Assembly (NCBI RefSeq): GCF_040802235.1
Contig: NC_133161.1
Coordinates: 15,455,001-15,519,000, forward strand
DNA from: Manis javanica
Lineage: Eukaryota > Chordata > Mammalia > Pholidota > Manidae
Reading direction: 5' to 3'
Length of the DNA stretch: 64,000 bases
Shown here: positions 36,125 through 47,649 of the stretch, piece after piece
Numbering within the stretch: the first letter of the stretch is position 1
Layout: every line of letters starts with the position of its first letter
Notes under the pieces: generated by a model
The model's input: only the letters and a program-made list of their open reading frames with translations
Told to the model about the DNA's origin: nothing
The model's database searches: none
Position numbers and translations under genes: made by a program

Positions 36125-36380
36125 ACTTTAATAATAATATCTATATTCATTGGGTGTTTTCTCCCAGGTGGGCCCAGCACGATAAATTTACATTCAGGGC
36201 TGGGTTAAATGCTCCCAATAACCCAGGGAATAAAGGCTATTTTCCTTCTCAGTTTAAAAATGAGGAAACTGAGTCCACATGGTTATGTAACCCATCGAGG
36301 ATCACAAGCTAGTAAGAGGTAGAATTGCAATTGCAGCCCAAATGTTTCTGACCATAAAGCTCATAAACATCATGCTTTTC
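36125..36380 (-). repeat. MIR SINE
   Basis: 'cagtttaaaaatgaggaaac' followed by 'tgagtccacatggttatgta' and 'atcacaagctagtaagaggt' is the antisense MIR core, with recognisable flanks. Confidence 0.75.
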
Positions 36381-37391
36381 TACCTCCATCCTTCTAGGAC
36401 AAGATATTTTGGTTCAATATTGCTTCCTCTCCCCCAGCCAGCATCCAGGACAGGCTCTCGTACTATGCACTTTATTTCTGCCTCTCATGCGCAGGAGAAT
36501 ACCCTCTCTTGGACAAAGAATCCTGTCATTAGAATAGACCTCTTTGACTGAATATTATTGTATATTGGTTAATCCTCTATGGTTTTTTCAAGTATCAGTT
36601 TACCCGGCCTGGTGGTTCAACTGGCTTGTGCTGAGGCAGGGGACGGGGGGAGTGTAGGCAGGAGGGCGTCTGGCTGAGGCTCTGTCTGTTCCTCCAGCCC
36701 GCTATCACCTGACTAAATTGTTTGCTGGACTGCTGGGTTCCAGGCCTGGGGGAGACCACAATGCCGTGTTTGTGTGCCTATGAGAGTCTCTGGCTTTGAT
36801 TAGCAGCTAGTTCCAGTGCAGCTGGACATACAATGGGGACCGTAGGATGGGAAAAAAGTCCTGCCACAGTTTCCCATTGGAAAGCATTCACCGTCAAGCT
36901 TGGACATCCAACATGGGGCCCAGAAGGACAGAGGCTGGGAAAGGTTAGGCCTGTGTGTGTGATGAAGCCACGCCTACACGTGAAGTGTCAAGCCTGTATC
37001 CCTCTCAGTGTTTTTTATGCTTAAGGTTTGAGGCTGGTGTTGATGGGGTGTGATGAGGGGCAAAGCATGGAAGGCTGAGAGCATGCAGGAGCTCCAGGGC
37101 TACAAAGGCCAGGGTAAAAACAGTGAAAGGGGTACACTTATCTGAAAAGGCAAAGTCACACAGTAAAAACAAAACAACAAAAAGGAGTCGTTACTTTGGC
37201 TGCATGGAAGAGGAAAAAATAACTATAATTCTGTCAATGAAAGAGAGAAGTAGGAAGTTTTTATTTCATAACATAGGTAAAATTAGTGATTTCACAGCAT
37301 AGACAAACTGACAAAAATAGAATTTTTTCTTCTCATTAAATTAAATCTCACATCTCTGGTAAGCACCCCCATCTACTGGTAGCTGGATAGT
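36381..37391. other. Putative intron; no gene or repeat recognised
   Basis: Contains a purine-rich G stretch near 36638-36660 and no supported exon or transposon. Confidence 0.4.
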
Positions 37392-37530
37392 AAGATGTCT
37401 GCCTGGTGAAACCTTCATGAGAGTGTGTATCAATCATACCTTAATAAAAAATTAAAAAAAAAATTACCCCAAAATAAGTAAGTAAATAAATAAAAGTTCA
37501 CAGTTAAAAAAAAAAAAAGATGTCTGCCTG
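37392..37530 (+). mobile_element. Very short retro-insertion with 14-bp TSD
   Basis: AAGATGTCTGCCTG occurs at 37392-37405 and again at 37517-37530. Between them is a 111-bp insert ending in a 12-A run. The insert begins gtgaaacc and contains 'gtgtgtatcaatcatacctt' and aataaaaaatt. This resembles the last approximately 50 bases of the L1 at 9430-9480, so it is most likely an extremely 5'-truncated L1, or a small RNA copied by L1. Confidence 0.75.
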
Positions 37531-37757
37531 AAGTAAAGACCTCATATATCCTTAGAGGAGTGCTTAATTTACTGAGAATTTCTAGTCAATAGACTATTTA
37601 TCCGTTCCTATCTCAGCCTATAGGTGCCTTATTTGGGTGCTCATAAGGGAGACAAAACTGACTTATAGTTAGAAAACTATGCAATGATGAAATGGTAAGA
37701 GAGGGTTCAGTCCAGTTAGCTAGTGGAAGAAAGCATTCTCGTCTGGAGCTGAGTGAA

Positions 37758-37771
37758 GGGGTAGGATTTTT
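37758..37771. repeat. TSD of ERV retrosequence copy 2, left
   Basis: GGGGTAGGATTTTT, repeated exactly at 38207-38220. The last T residues merge with the poly(T), so the boundary is uncertain by a few bases. Confidence 0.85.
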
Positions 37772-38206
37772 TTTTTTTTTGAGAGGGCATCTCTCATATT
37801 TATTGATGAAATGGTTGTTAACAACAATAAAATTCTGTATAGGGGGGGTCAATGCTCAATGCACAATCATTAATCCATCTCAAGCCTAATTCTCGTCAGT
37901 CTCCAGTCTTCTGAAGCATAACGAACAAGTTCTTAGATGGTGAACAAGTTCTTACATAGTGAATAAGTTCTTACATGGTGAACAGTGCAAGGGCAGTCAT
38001 CACAGAAACTTTCGGTTTTGATCACGCATTATGAACTATAAACAATCAGGTCAAATATGAATATTCGTTTGATTTTTATACTTGATTTATATGTGGATCC
38101 CACATTTCTCCCTTTATTATTATTATTTTTATTTTTAATAAAATGCTGAAGTGGTAGGTAGATGCAAGATAAAGGTAGAAAACATAGTTTAGTGTTGTAA
38201 GAGAGC
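37772..38206 (-). mobile_element. ERV-derived processed retrosequence, copy 2 (5'-truncated)
   Basis: This is the reverse complement of the 3' 420 bases of copy 1. Poly(A) shows as T at 37767-37780, then R-U3 of the LTR (about 37781-38104), the polypurine tract, and about 95 bp of upstream ERV sequence. It stops abruptly inside the region between env and LTR. A 14-bp TSD, GGGGTAGGATTTTT, lies at 37758-37771 and 38207-38220. The top-strand target reads ATTTTT/AAAA, a near-ideal L1 endonuclease site. A long TSD, A tail and 5' truncation are hallmarks of L1-mediated insertion, not of retroviral integration. It carries no coding capacity. Confidence 0.88.
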
Positions 38207-38220
38207 GGGGTAGGATTTTT
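38207..38220. repeat. TSD of ERV retrosequence copy 2, right
   Basis: Exact partner of 37758-37771, directly followed by AAAA, giving the TTTT/AA nick site on the top strand. Confidence 0.85.
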
Positions 38221-38589
38221 AAAACCGAGCGGTTCACATATGGCAGAGAGGCTGGAGGAGCATTCCAGCTGAGGGATGGAGAGAGAAGAACACCAAAGAG
38301 ATGATCAAAAGCAAGGTATGTGGGAACAGAGAGCATATGGGCTGGATTTGTACAGAGAGTGAATGGCCACAGAGTGACAGGTAGGATTAGCTAACAGTGT
38401 TGGGTAATAATAGCCAGACCCTTGAGATACAAGCTGACCTGCTTGAATTCTATCATGTTAGATAGTAAGGAATCACTGAAGGCTCCCCACAAGCAAGGAA
38501 GAAAAGAAAAACTTGGGAAGTACAAGAAAGATTATTTTTAGAGAAGCAACAGATTAGAGGTGGAGAGAATCCATCCAATTTTTAAAAGG

Positions 38590-38830
38590 AATCCTCTATG
38601 TACCACCTCTCCCCCACAAGCCCTTGATCTTTCCGAATTCTGGAAATCCTTCATCACTTTGCTTAAATGATATCTCCTCCGTGAACACTGGCTTTATGCC
38701 CCTAGCTACAGCGCATGCTTACTCTTCTTGCTGTTCCACAACTTTCTGTGCTTTTTATTTTACAGTTTCTTATTCATTCACTCAAAAATGTGCAATGCAC
38801 ACAATATGCTCGGCTCTATGTTAAGTATCA
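38590..38830 (+). repeat. L2-like LINE fragment (uncertain)
   Basis: 'aaatgatatctcctccgtga' and 'ctttctgtgctttttatttt' followed by 'tcattcactcaaaaatgtgc' loosely follow the L2 3' region. The flanking 37680-39480 stretch, into which ERV copy 2 inserted, looks like another old repeat I cannot name. Confidence 0.4.
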
Positions 38831-38959
38831 GGAATACAGAAATCAATACAATAAGTCTCTGTCTTAAAATCTCACATTCTAGTTGGTGAGGGGCAGGGGG
38901 CATAGAAATAGCTAATCAGTGCATTGCACATTTCACATCTAGATAAGCACTTGTGAAAA

Positions 38960-40850
38960 TCCACTGGACAGACCTAATTCAGTTGGAAGTGGATTCAGGG
39001 CAGGCTTCCAGGAAGAAGTGTCTCCTGTCTCATGTTTAAAGACTAAAGATAAGGGAGAAGGTGGGAGTTCTAGGTAGAGGTAATAGTGTGAATCATTAAC
39101 TGCATTTTTGTCATGTAACAGTTACTTGAAAGGACAATCTCTTTGCTACTGAACTATGGAGCCCCTAGCCTTATACTCTGCACCAAACCAAATGGGTGAA
39201 ACAGTGAATGAATGGACAGATGTCTGGATGAATTTCTGATGCCTTAGTGTAAGTAGGTGCTTAGGAAGAATTATTTCTGGAGACACTATGAAGCAAAATA
39301 AAAACCGTCTAAAGTCTAGATGTTAGGAAGGGAGGTAGGTACATCAAGAGTGAGTGGAAAATGAGATGCTGAAGCTGACCAGTTTGGGAGAAGTCTAGTG
39401 CCGTCAGTGGAGAGAAGACATCCACAAAAAGAGCTGATTGGGGAAGAGGTGAGTGTCCTGGGCCTGTAGGATTTGTGGAGAGACGTGGTTATCCTCAGAA
39501 CCAAGCATGCACTGGACCCCAGCTTCTCAGGTCCCTGAACTTTGTGAGAGGCCTCAAAGCCTGGGGAGGCAGCTTGATAAAAATGAGCCTCAGGCTATAG
39601 GACTCAGGCTATAGGTCAGTGATGACCAGTGATCATCAGAACACGAGTTCCCAAGCTCATTCCTGTATCTTCCTCCCCAGGAGGTCTTGCAACGTATTTT
39701 AGCTAGAATGAGAGCAGATCATGTTAACAGTTTTATTTTCTGGGGACTGTATTTTATGACTTTGCACCTTACTTTAAAGTTTCCTTGGATGTGTCAACTT
39801 TCAAGAAAACTATAGTCAGGTCCCAGCATTTCACACGCACGTGGAACCATTTGAAGTCACATCTCCCAGAAGGGATCACTTGGCCTCTGAGAGCCTTCTG
39901 TAATTTGAGTAACTGCATTTTTCATGCACACTGGTCATCCACACTGAATGGCCTGCTTTTTTTCTTGAGACCACTCATTTTCCTTTGTTCAGAGGAATGG
40001 TCTTCTGCCAGTTGTGTATAGAGTCATTACTTCTGCAGCCAGTGGAAAAAGTAGTTACTCATGGAACTCAACACCAGAGTGACAGTAAATGCCAGATTGT
40101 ATGGCTCAGCAAATATTGTTTAAAATATGTGGAGAAAAACAAGTGCTGGGCTCTCACAGGGAAAAAGTTTCTTATGTTCTCTGTTGAAAGGGCTCCTGTC
40201 CTGGGAGGATATTTGCAATACCATTGCTGCTTTTGCTGTGCAAAGTCAGCACCTCTTCCCCATGAGTCCTGCTGGGATAGGAAGACACTCCCTTCCTTTC
40301 CAGTATTTTTTCTTTATCCAACTCCAGGATCCAACTTCATGGGGTGGTGGGGGTGGGGGGTGCAGAGTGGAGCTACATGGATCATTTTCATTTTTCTTTC
40401 TTAAAAATTAGTTTTTCAGCTTTGCTAAGAGAAAAGAAAGTTCAGGAAGTCAAAATTGCCTGGTTTCCAATCCTCAATTCATTTGTGATTTGGAAGAGGC
40501 AGGAAGTGTCCTGGGGACAGAGATTAGATGAGATATTTTCTAAGAAGTCCATTCAGCCCAGGATATATTATATTTAATATTGTTCCAGATTAGGGTTCAG
40601 ACCCTCAGGTAATTTGGGGCCCATGAGGATGAAATCTTGAGAATTCATGGAGCCTTTGCCTCTTCTGGTTCCTTTGACCATTAACTAAGCTCCTGCCAGG
40701 ATGAGCCTAGTACAATACAATTAAGAATCTTTTATCTGCAGGCTCCCCATGTGGTATTTATTTTTTTAAATCATACTCCTTTTAGTCTTCTGTATAATGA
40801 AGCGAACAGCTAAAATCCGTGTGATATTTTACCATTTGCAAGTTGCTTTC
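38960..40850. other. Putative intron; no gene recognised
   Basis: No supported exon. Overlapping ORFs at 39785-40577 run through three frames and include a G-rich run near 40344. I regard them as incidental. Confidence 0.4.
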
Positions 40851-40854
40851 ATAT

Positions 40855-40995
40855 CTCTTATCTCATTTTATCCTCAGAACAGTTGTATAAAATGAGTTTT
40901 AATATCTTTACTTCTTATCCAGATGAAAAGGAGGCCCCAAGCATAGAGGAGATTTGTCCAGATTTCTCCAAGAAGGGAGATTAATGGTTGCCTCA
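40855..40995 (-). repeat. MIR-like SINE fragment
   Basis: 'tctcttatctcattttatcc' and a 'ccagatgaaaaggaggcccc' block suggest a diverged antisense MIR. Confidence 0.4.
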
Positions 40996-41293
40996 TCCAC
41001 CTCATAGGATAGGCGTGGGAGTTTTCATAGTCTGGAGGTGTTTTATTACAAATTTTCAGAGAGAAGTTGGTATTGTGTTCTTCGCTGTGTATAGATTCTG
41101 TGGCTGAACACACTGGCTTACACAGTTCTAGAGCACTATTTCTTAACAGTTCATCTGCATTTGAATTCCATGGGGTTGCAATCTAAAAGTGCCTCCTTTT
41201 CTCCAAATGACATCAGAACCTTTAAATGAGGGCTTAGGAATGTTAGTTTTTAACCTGGCCATTTCATATGCAGTGCAGTTTAAGAAACTCTTT

Positions 41294-41295
<2 letters not shown>

Positions 41296-41340
<45 letters not shown>
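41296..41340. repeat. (GT)n microsatellite
   Basis: An uninterrupted run of about 22 GT units. Confidence 0.97.
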
Positions 41341-41620
41341 CACCATATGCCTGTTGAGAATAGGATCTGTTATGATGCTTCCTGTCTTCCAGAAGTTATT
41401 GGAAGTAAAGTCTAGGTTCTAGACCAGACTCTGTAACTTTGCATTTTAATTTAAGCAGTAGAAATTTGCAATAGAATTCCTTAATTCTAAACCCAGGGGT
41501 GTAAACTGAGAGATCACTCAGATGCGCATCAAAGCTTTGATTCAGTAAGCTCTTGCCAGATTTTGGTTCCCTGATTATTTCCTCTCTCCCTGTGGAATAC
41601 CCTTCTGAGTGTGATTAAGT

Positions 41621-41804
41621 CAGTGGTTCTTAAAACCCGGTTCCTGATCTGCAGGATCAGTTCCATCTGGCAACTCCTTAGAAAGGTGAATTCTCAGGTA
41701 CTCGTAAATCTACCGAATCAGAAACTCTGCGGGTGGGGTCAGTGATCTGTGTTTTAATAAGCCTTCTGGTGATTCCAGTACACGATAAAATTGGAGAACC
41801 ACTG
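41621..41804 (+). mobile_element. MER5A, complete with terminal inverted repeats
   Basis: A 184-bp hAT-Charlie element starts CAGTGGTTCTTA and ends GGAGAACCACTG, which are inverted repeats. Interior blocks such as 'cgaatcagaaactctgcggg' and 'ctgtgttttaataagccttc' match MER5A. The flanks gattaagt (41613-41620) and gtttaagc (41805-41812) look like a decayed 8-bp hAT target duplication (6 of 8 identical). Confidence 0.85.
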
Positions 41805-41814
41805 GTTTAAGCAT

Positions 41815-42450
41815 TTCTGATTCTGGCTAGTAAGTGCAAATATAAACCTATGTAATTACAACATTTTGTTTTTCTAGATCTGTGCTATGACTAAAAATCT
41901 GTAGTCTGTTTCTCAGGAAAAGACGTTAAGAAGTATAATCTCTCTGCTTTTAATACATGACTTATGAAGATAAAACCCAATTTGCCATGTTTCTAAAGTA
42001 GCTTTTCCCATACATAGAGGTATTTAGAGGTCATCTGAACATTTGGTAGAGAAATGAAATTTTAAATCATAGGCAGTTTTTGCTTTGCGCAGTTCCAGTC
42101 TGCAAGACTTTCGGTCACCATGGTTCTGTTAATTAAATTGACACCAAACCCTTCAACAACATGGCTCCAGTAAATTATATTAATTATTAGTAATTACATA
42201 GAGATTTCATGGCTAGGTACTCAGCCTACAAAACACTATATAAATTACAGATTTGCCTTGTAACCTGTGCTCAGTCACATCCCTCTTTTCATTGCTTGTC
42301 TGTCACTGGTCCCTCTGTATTTGTCAGTCCTTTTATGCACAGACAGCGATGTGTGTCGTATTGCTGCCTCCTTGTCCTCCAGTGGAAACCCACATGACAT
42401 TTGTCAAAAGTGGCTAATTAAAAGATGGAATTGGCCACCCCAGGTGAAAG
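41815..42450. other. Putative intron; no gene or repeat recognised
   Basis: AT-rich sequence with no supported feature. Confidence 0.4.
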
Positions 42451-42454
42451 TGCA

Positions 42455-42593
42455 GGCAAGAAATGAGAAGTGATTTAACACTGCAACTGAAATTCAGACG
42501 AAACAAGAGTGAAGTTAGGCAAGAAATGAGAAGTGATTTAACACTGGAACTGAAATTCAGACGAAACAAGAGTGAAGTTAGGCAAGAAATGAG
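42455..42593. repeat. 63-bp tandem duplication (2.2 copies)
   Basis: A 63-bp unit starting ggcaagaaatgagaagtgat occupies 42455-42517 and 42518-42580, with a further 13-bp partial copy at 42581-42593. The two full units differ at one position (ctgcaactg versus ctggaactg), so the event is recent. The unit is a multiple of three, so an antisense ORF crosses it, but nothing suggests coding. Confidence 0.95.
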
Positions 42594-44255
42594 CAAAGGT
42601 GGGAACACTGACATTTCTACAATTTGAGACTCTGCAAGTGCAGCTGAAGACACCTAGTGAAGACAGACTTGTTAGAAATGAGGAAAGCAGATAAGAAAAG
42701 AGGATGGGGATGTCCCAAAGGAATTGATGCTGGCAAAGTAAAACCTCACTTTGATGGAATTATTGAGTATATTTTAACGCACTGAAAGCATGAAGAATAA
42801 AATCTCGGAGGCTAATTCAAACCTAGAAAGGTGTATGACAATTTGCCATGGCACAGAAAAGATGCCCACTCTGTGTTTTATAACTTACACAATGAGACAA
42901 AGAAAGCAAGCTGTTCAAAGCACCTTTGATAAATATTTTATAAAAAAATGAAACACTTTAAATATGTCTAATGATGTTAATTGTAGTATATTAAATAGGT
43001 ATAGGTTTGCTCTATTTTTAATTTTCCTATGCATTTAGAACTGATAGAGTTTTTAATGATTCAGTCAACATTTTTTAAGTTCATAGAGGAAAAATAATTT
43101 TTCCCCAATGATGGTGAAGGTTGCCTCCCAGGGTTTCAGTTGACATGATCATTTTTATGGTCCCACATGACTGTGCAAAGTGATAACTGCCTGTATATAT
43201 CTGTTTACATAACTCACTCCTGAAAAGTAACTACATGAAATTATACATTTTACATTTTCAAAACAGGGCATAAATGTCACCACTTGAACACATGCATCCA
43301 GTTATTCACTCATCATATATTTAGAGGATGCCCACATACTATTCTTCTAAGCCTTGTAGCATGGCAGTGAAACATAAAAGGTACTTGCTTACATTGGGCT
43401 TTCATTCATTATAAATGAGGGAACAAATAAGTGGACAGAATTTCAGTTCATGGTAAGGTCACGAGAATATTACAAGAGGGTCGTGTGATGGAGAAGGACT
43501 GTGGATGTATAAGGGAGGAAGGGATGGTTCAAGGAGAGGATCAGTAGAAGGCCTGATGGGTTCCCCACAAACACAGTTCTGTCCCTGGGAAGGGATAAAA
43601 CAACCACTAAGTCTCATACAATTTTAGTGACTAAGTCCAATCTTCTTATTCTGTAACTTGTAATACAATGTATTTACTACAAAATTAGTGATTAATATTA
43701 AACATACTATTTTGATTGTCCTAGTCATATATGGCCTGTTTTTTAAAATAAAACAAACAAAAAACCAATAATGAATTTATAAGTAGAATCTTAGCCAAGA
43801 CTATGATAATTTTTTCTCCCATAACTTAAGCATAAAACAATGTTTTGCTTTCACCAATTATATATATTTAAACATTTCATCATATGTTTGAATTCCAAAG
43901 TCTGTGTCCATACCTCAGCTGAGAAATGAATATTAAATAGTGTTTGGACAAGAAGAGGAAACCATGTTTTGATGTTTGTAAAAAAATTTTACAGACATTT
44001 TTTTATTTTGTAAGCTCTACTCAAGCTTTAGTCAATATCTAGCAAAAACGATACTGTTACAGAGAAATTATAAATTCACATAGAAAATATCTTTTATCAC
44101 CTATCATTGAAGAACTTGGCATCAATGATAAACACTATTCATTAATATGACAAGAGAAATATTACCAGTATTTCATGTGAATTTTCTAGTTAGCATGTGG
44201 GCATGAACAAAGACATTGGATTACATTTTTAGGTGGTGAAATATGAAACTAAATA

Positions 44256-44340
44256 TACATATATATATATATAATATACATGAATAGAAATTTTATATAT
44301 ATACATGCATATATACAAATGTGTACATACATATATATAA
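44256..44340. repeat. AT-rich simple repeat
   Basis: Imperfect (TA)n interspersed with TACATA units. Confidence 0.85.
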
Positions 44341-45577
44341 AGAGAGAGGAGGAGTGGAGAGAGAGAAATCTATATAAAAGTATTTGGTTAAAAACTATTT
44401 TAAAGCCAAACAGAAATCCAAACTATATTTGGTTTAAAGGAGTTTCTTCTTACAAAACAAACTTTTCTTTGATTCTCAGCCAAGCTGTGAGCAGGTAGAA
44501 AGCCAGCCCTGAAGCCAGTTTGATGAGTGGAATTAATCTCAGAGTTTGGAGGGAGAGAGGGTGACTAGCAACCCCGCTTCTCCGCTTGTTCAGCTGAGCA
44601 TGTGTTGTATAGTTCAGCACCGCCTGGAGCATAGAAACAAGATTGGTGGTAGCAAGGGAGGGGGAGGCCTACTAGCTGTCCGGTCATTTCCTTAACTCTC
44701 CATTAGGTTGGATGCTCTGAATGGGACACCTGTGGACACCGAGTGCATTCTGGAATACTCATTACAGAGCCACGGCACATATAGTTCGCCTTAAAGCTGA
44801 CTTGGTGTCTGTGAAAAATAAAGCCAGAAGTTATGACCCAGAGGGTTCTCGCAGTCCCAGCTAGCTCTTTAAAATGAAACACAACCACATCAAGATGTCC
44901 AAAGAGGAATAACAAGGTCTCCTGTGGGGCAGGTTGACAATAAGCTGCAGGACAGGTGAGGCCAGAGTGCTGGTCTGTGTAAGGCTATTGCTGTTAGGAA
45001 TGACATTCAATTCATAAGCCAATGTCAGATATTCAAGAGAAAGCATATTATGTGAGCTTGAAGAAAACCCCTGTGTTGTACAATGTAGTTATTTTCTCTA
45101 TTCAGTGTCACCTTTCTATTTCTTTCTGCAGTCCTCGTCATTCGCGTATTAGCTCTTTTTAACTTATTTAAACACTTTCCAGAGATTTCTTTTCCCCCCC
45201 TCCCAACATTAACTTTAAGTGTGACATGGGGCAAAAGTGTAACAAACACATGTCTATTAATGCTGAGATTAAGTATTAATCCCTTGTAGAAAAACAGCAG
45301 AGCAAACTTCCCTGGAGTGTGGGATCATCCAGTCCATACTCGGGTGCAGTGGGTAGGATGGTTAGAAAATGTAGTCCACACTTTCAACTTAACACTACAA
45401 TGTTCTGCTTTAAAGGAAGATTTTTATACTTCATGTGTGGCTCTCCTTTTCTCTCTCAGGTAAGTGAGGAGTGAGTGTGAGCATCGGGGAGGTGGCAGTA
45501 TGGGAGTGTGTGGTGAATCGTGGTGAAAGATGAGCCTGAAAAGAAAAATATATGACTCTTTCATTCCCCTGTGGCAT

Positions 45578-45598
45578 AAAATAATAATAATAATAATC
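45578..45598. repeat. (AAT)n microsatellite
   Basis: About six AAT units in a row. Confidence 0.9.
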
Positions 45599-46394
45599 AA
45601 AATAAAATTGAAGATGCTCAATGGTACCATTCAAAGATTAGTATATATTTGTGTCTTCCAACTGAACAAGCTCAGACTGAGCAGACATATAGTGTGCAGG
45701 GGGATTTCAGAGCTGGAAGGAGGGAGAGATCTGTTTTTTTGCCTTTTATAATGTCGTGGGAACACAGACAGGTGGATTCCTAATTAGCAGAATATGTATT
45801 AAGGGGGCGTATGTAGGAGGGCAGTAGTACTGAGTGTAGACAGAAACAATGACCTAGACCATCTTAACATTCCTTTTGACCCTTTGTTGTCACTGGCATC
45901 CTACCCTAAGTGTAGAAAAATACAATGCCCATGGGTCCTAGCAAAGCTACAAGAGGCGGCAGGCCAGGCTGCAGGGAGGTGACACAAGTCTGCGTCCGGC
46001 CTCTGGGTCCCCAGTTCTGGGCGGTTCGTCCTCTTCTCTGCAGGCTTTAATAGCCTCTGTGGATACAGAAAGACAGTCTGAGATCTCAGTCAGATTCTGA
46101 TAAAATGGAAAACAAAACCCTACAGGGGAGAAATACTGAGTTTTCCATTTCAATGACTACAGAGGAAGCTGCACAGCCAAAAAAGAACCATGAGCTGTGT
46201 AGCAGGACAGCTGTCTTGGTGAAATGACAAAGAGATGTCTGCTTGCAGTCCCTTGGAGAGCCCTGATTCAATGTCAAGTCTTAAGAAAATACTCAAAAGG
46301 ACTCTTAGGTTGTGGGTATTCAAGTCATGCACTCTTTGGGGACTTAAGCTTCTTTAGAAGACATGGAAGAGAGGAAAGAGCTAACCTTTGTAAT

Positions 46395-46640
46395 AACCAA
46401 TATTTTTTGAGCCAGGAACTCTGACAAATGCTCTGTGTATATGACTTCAATTACTCCTTACAGTAATTCTGTAAGGGAGACAAACTGCTTCATCCCATCT
46501 GACATGAGAAAACTGAGGCCAAGGGTTGCCAAGCAAACTGCACAAGGTCTCTAGGTTAGTAAGTGAGGCTTGAAAGCAAGTGTGTGTATTACTCTGCAAC
46601 TCAGGTTGTCAGCAGTTATGCCATATCCATAGAAAGACAT
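46395..46640 (-). repeat. MIR SINE
   Basis: 'tgacatgagaaaactgaggc' and 'gcacaaggtctctaggttag', preceded by 'ttactccttacagtaattct', form a recognisable antisense MIR. Confidence 0.75.
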
Positions 46641-46849
46641 AGCTTGGATATTAGTGGGGTAAACTTAGAGAAATAGATGGGTAGGTAGAAAGATGCATCA
46701 GAAAGATTCTCCCTTTAGAAAGACACAAACGACACTAGTCACTAAAATACCAGAGAACAAACAAGGGAACTTGGGTGCTGGTTGGGGAGAAGTTAATTCT
46801 GTGCACTGAAGGCCCTGCTTCCTGCTTCCACATGCCTCATTTCACTTGA

Positions 46850-46995
46850 AGGGTTATTATCGCGTTGCACCAATAAGGAAAATGAGGTGTCAGGAAAGTT
46901 AAGTAAGATTTCTCAAAGTCATGAGCCAGTAGTTAGCAAAGGCTCCATCTGAACGCTGAGCCCCAAGCCCGTGCTGTTGACACTCTCGCGGTGAG
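46850..46995 (-). repeat. MIR-like SINE fragment
   Basis: 'caataaggaaaatgaggtgt', 'ttaagtaagatttctcaaag' and 'gccccaagcccgtgctgttg' follow the antisense MIR order. Confidence 0.6.
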
Positions 46996-47369
46996 GGCGA
47001 GCAAACCCCCCTAGCTGGGGGCCGGGTGGCGTGCCATTCACAAAAAGTCTGGGCTGTGTGTCCGTCCACCTCATTCATTCAAAGGGCACACATTCGCGGT
47101 GGGCCTCCGAAATGAAACGGAGAGCCTACAACGTGTGGTGTGAAAGTCTTACACAATGAGCTCAAAGTACACAAAAGTTAATATCCAGCGTGGAGCTACT
47201 TAACGATAAGATGCCGTATGAAATAATCTATCGAATTCCACCTGACTTCCCTATTCTTTGAAGTCTGAAACTGCTGGAATTACTCTCAGGGCCAGCATGG
47301 GAACGATGAGATCATGAAATTCTTGGCTCTTTTCACAGCTGCCCCTCCCGTGTGGGCTCTCTGCCACTG

Positions 47370-47645
47370 GGTTACTTCTTATGAAGACAAGTTCAGGTCC
47401 ACCTTATCCAGGAAATCTTCCTAAACCTTCCAGCTGACATGACCATCCACTCCTTGAGTTCCAAGGGTCATTCATGTTGACACTTATTCCCACATTACAT
47501 CACTCAGTTTCCCAGCTGACACACCTTCTTCTTGCAAAGACTGTAAACTATTTCATAAAGGGACTGTGCCTACTTTTTTTCTTTTTAACATTGCACAGTA
47601 CCCTGCAAGCCATCACTGTTCACCTACTGAGTGCTACACCATTAA
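47370..47645 (+). repeat. L2 LINE fragment
   Basis: 'ccaggaaatcttcctaaacc', 'ttcttgcaaagactgtaaac' and 'gcacagtaccctgcaagcca' follow the L2 3' region. Confidence 0.6.
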
Positions 47646-47649
47646 TTAT

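Larger units (their letters stand above)
42600..46400. other. Putative intron; no gene recognised
   Basis: AT-rich sequence with an (AT)n/(TATACA)n patch at about 44256-44340 and an (AAT)n microsatellite at 45578-45598. No supported exon is present. The stretch 43300-43570 may be an old unassigned repeat. Confidence 0.4.

Noticed and set aside
42414..42653. Antisense ORF with an internal 21-residue repeat as a repeat protein, or the array as a CRISPR
   Set aside because: The repeat is a direct tandem duplication of 63 bp without spacers, in a non-coding context. The unit length being divisible by three is enough to keep the frame open.
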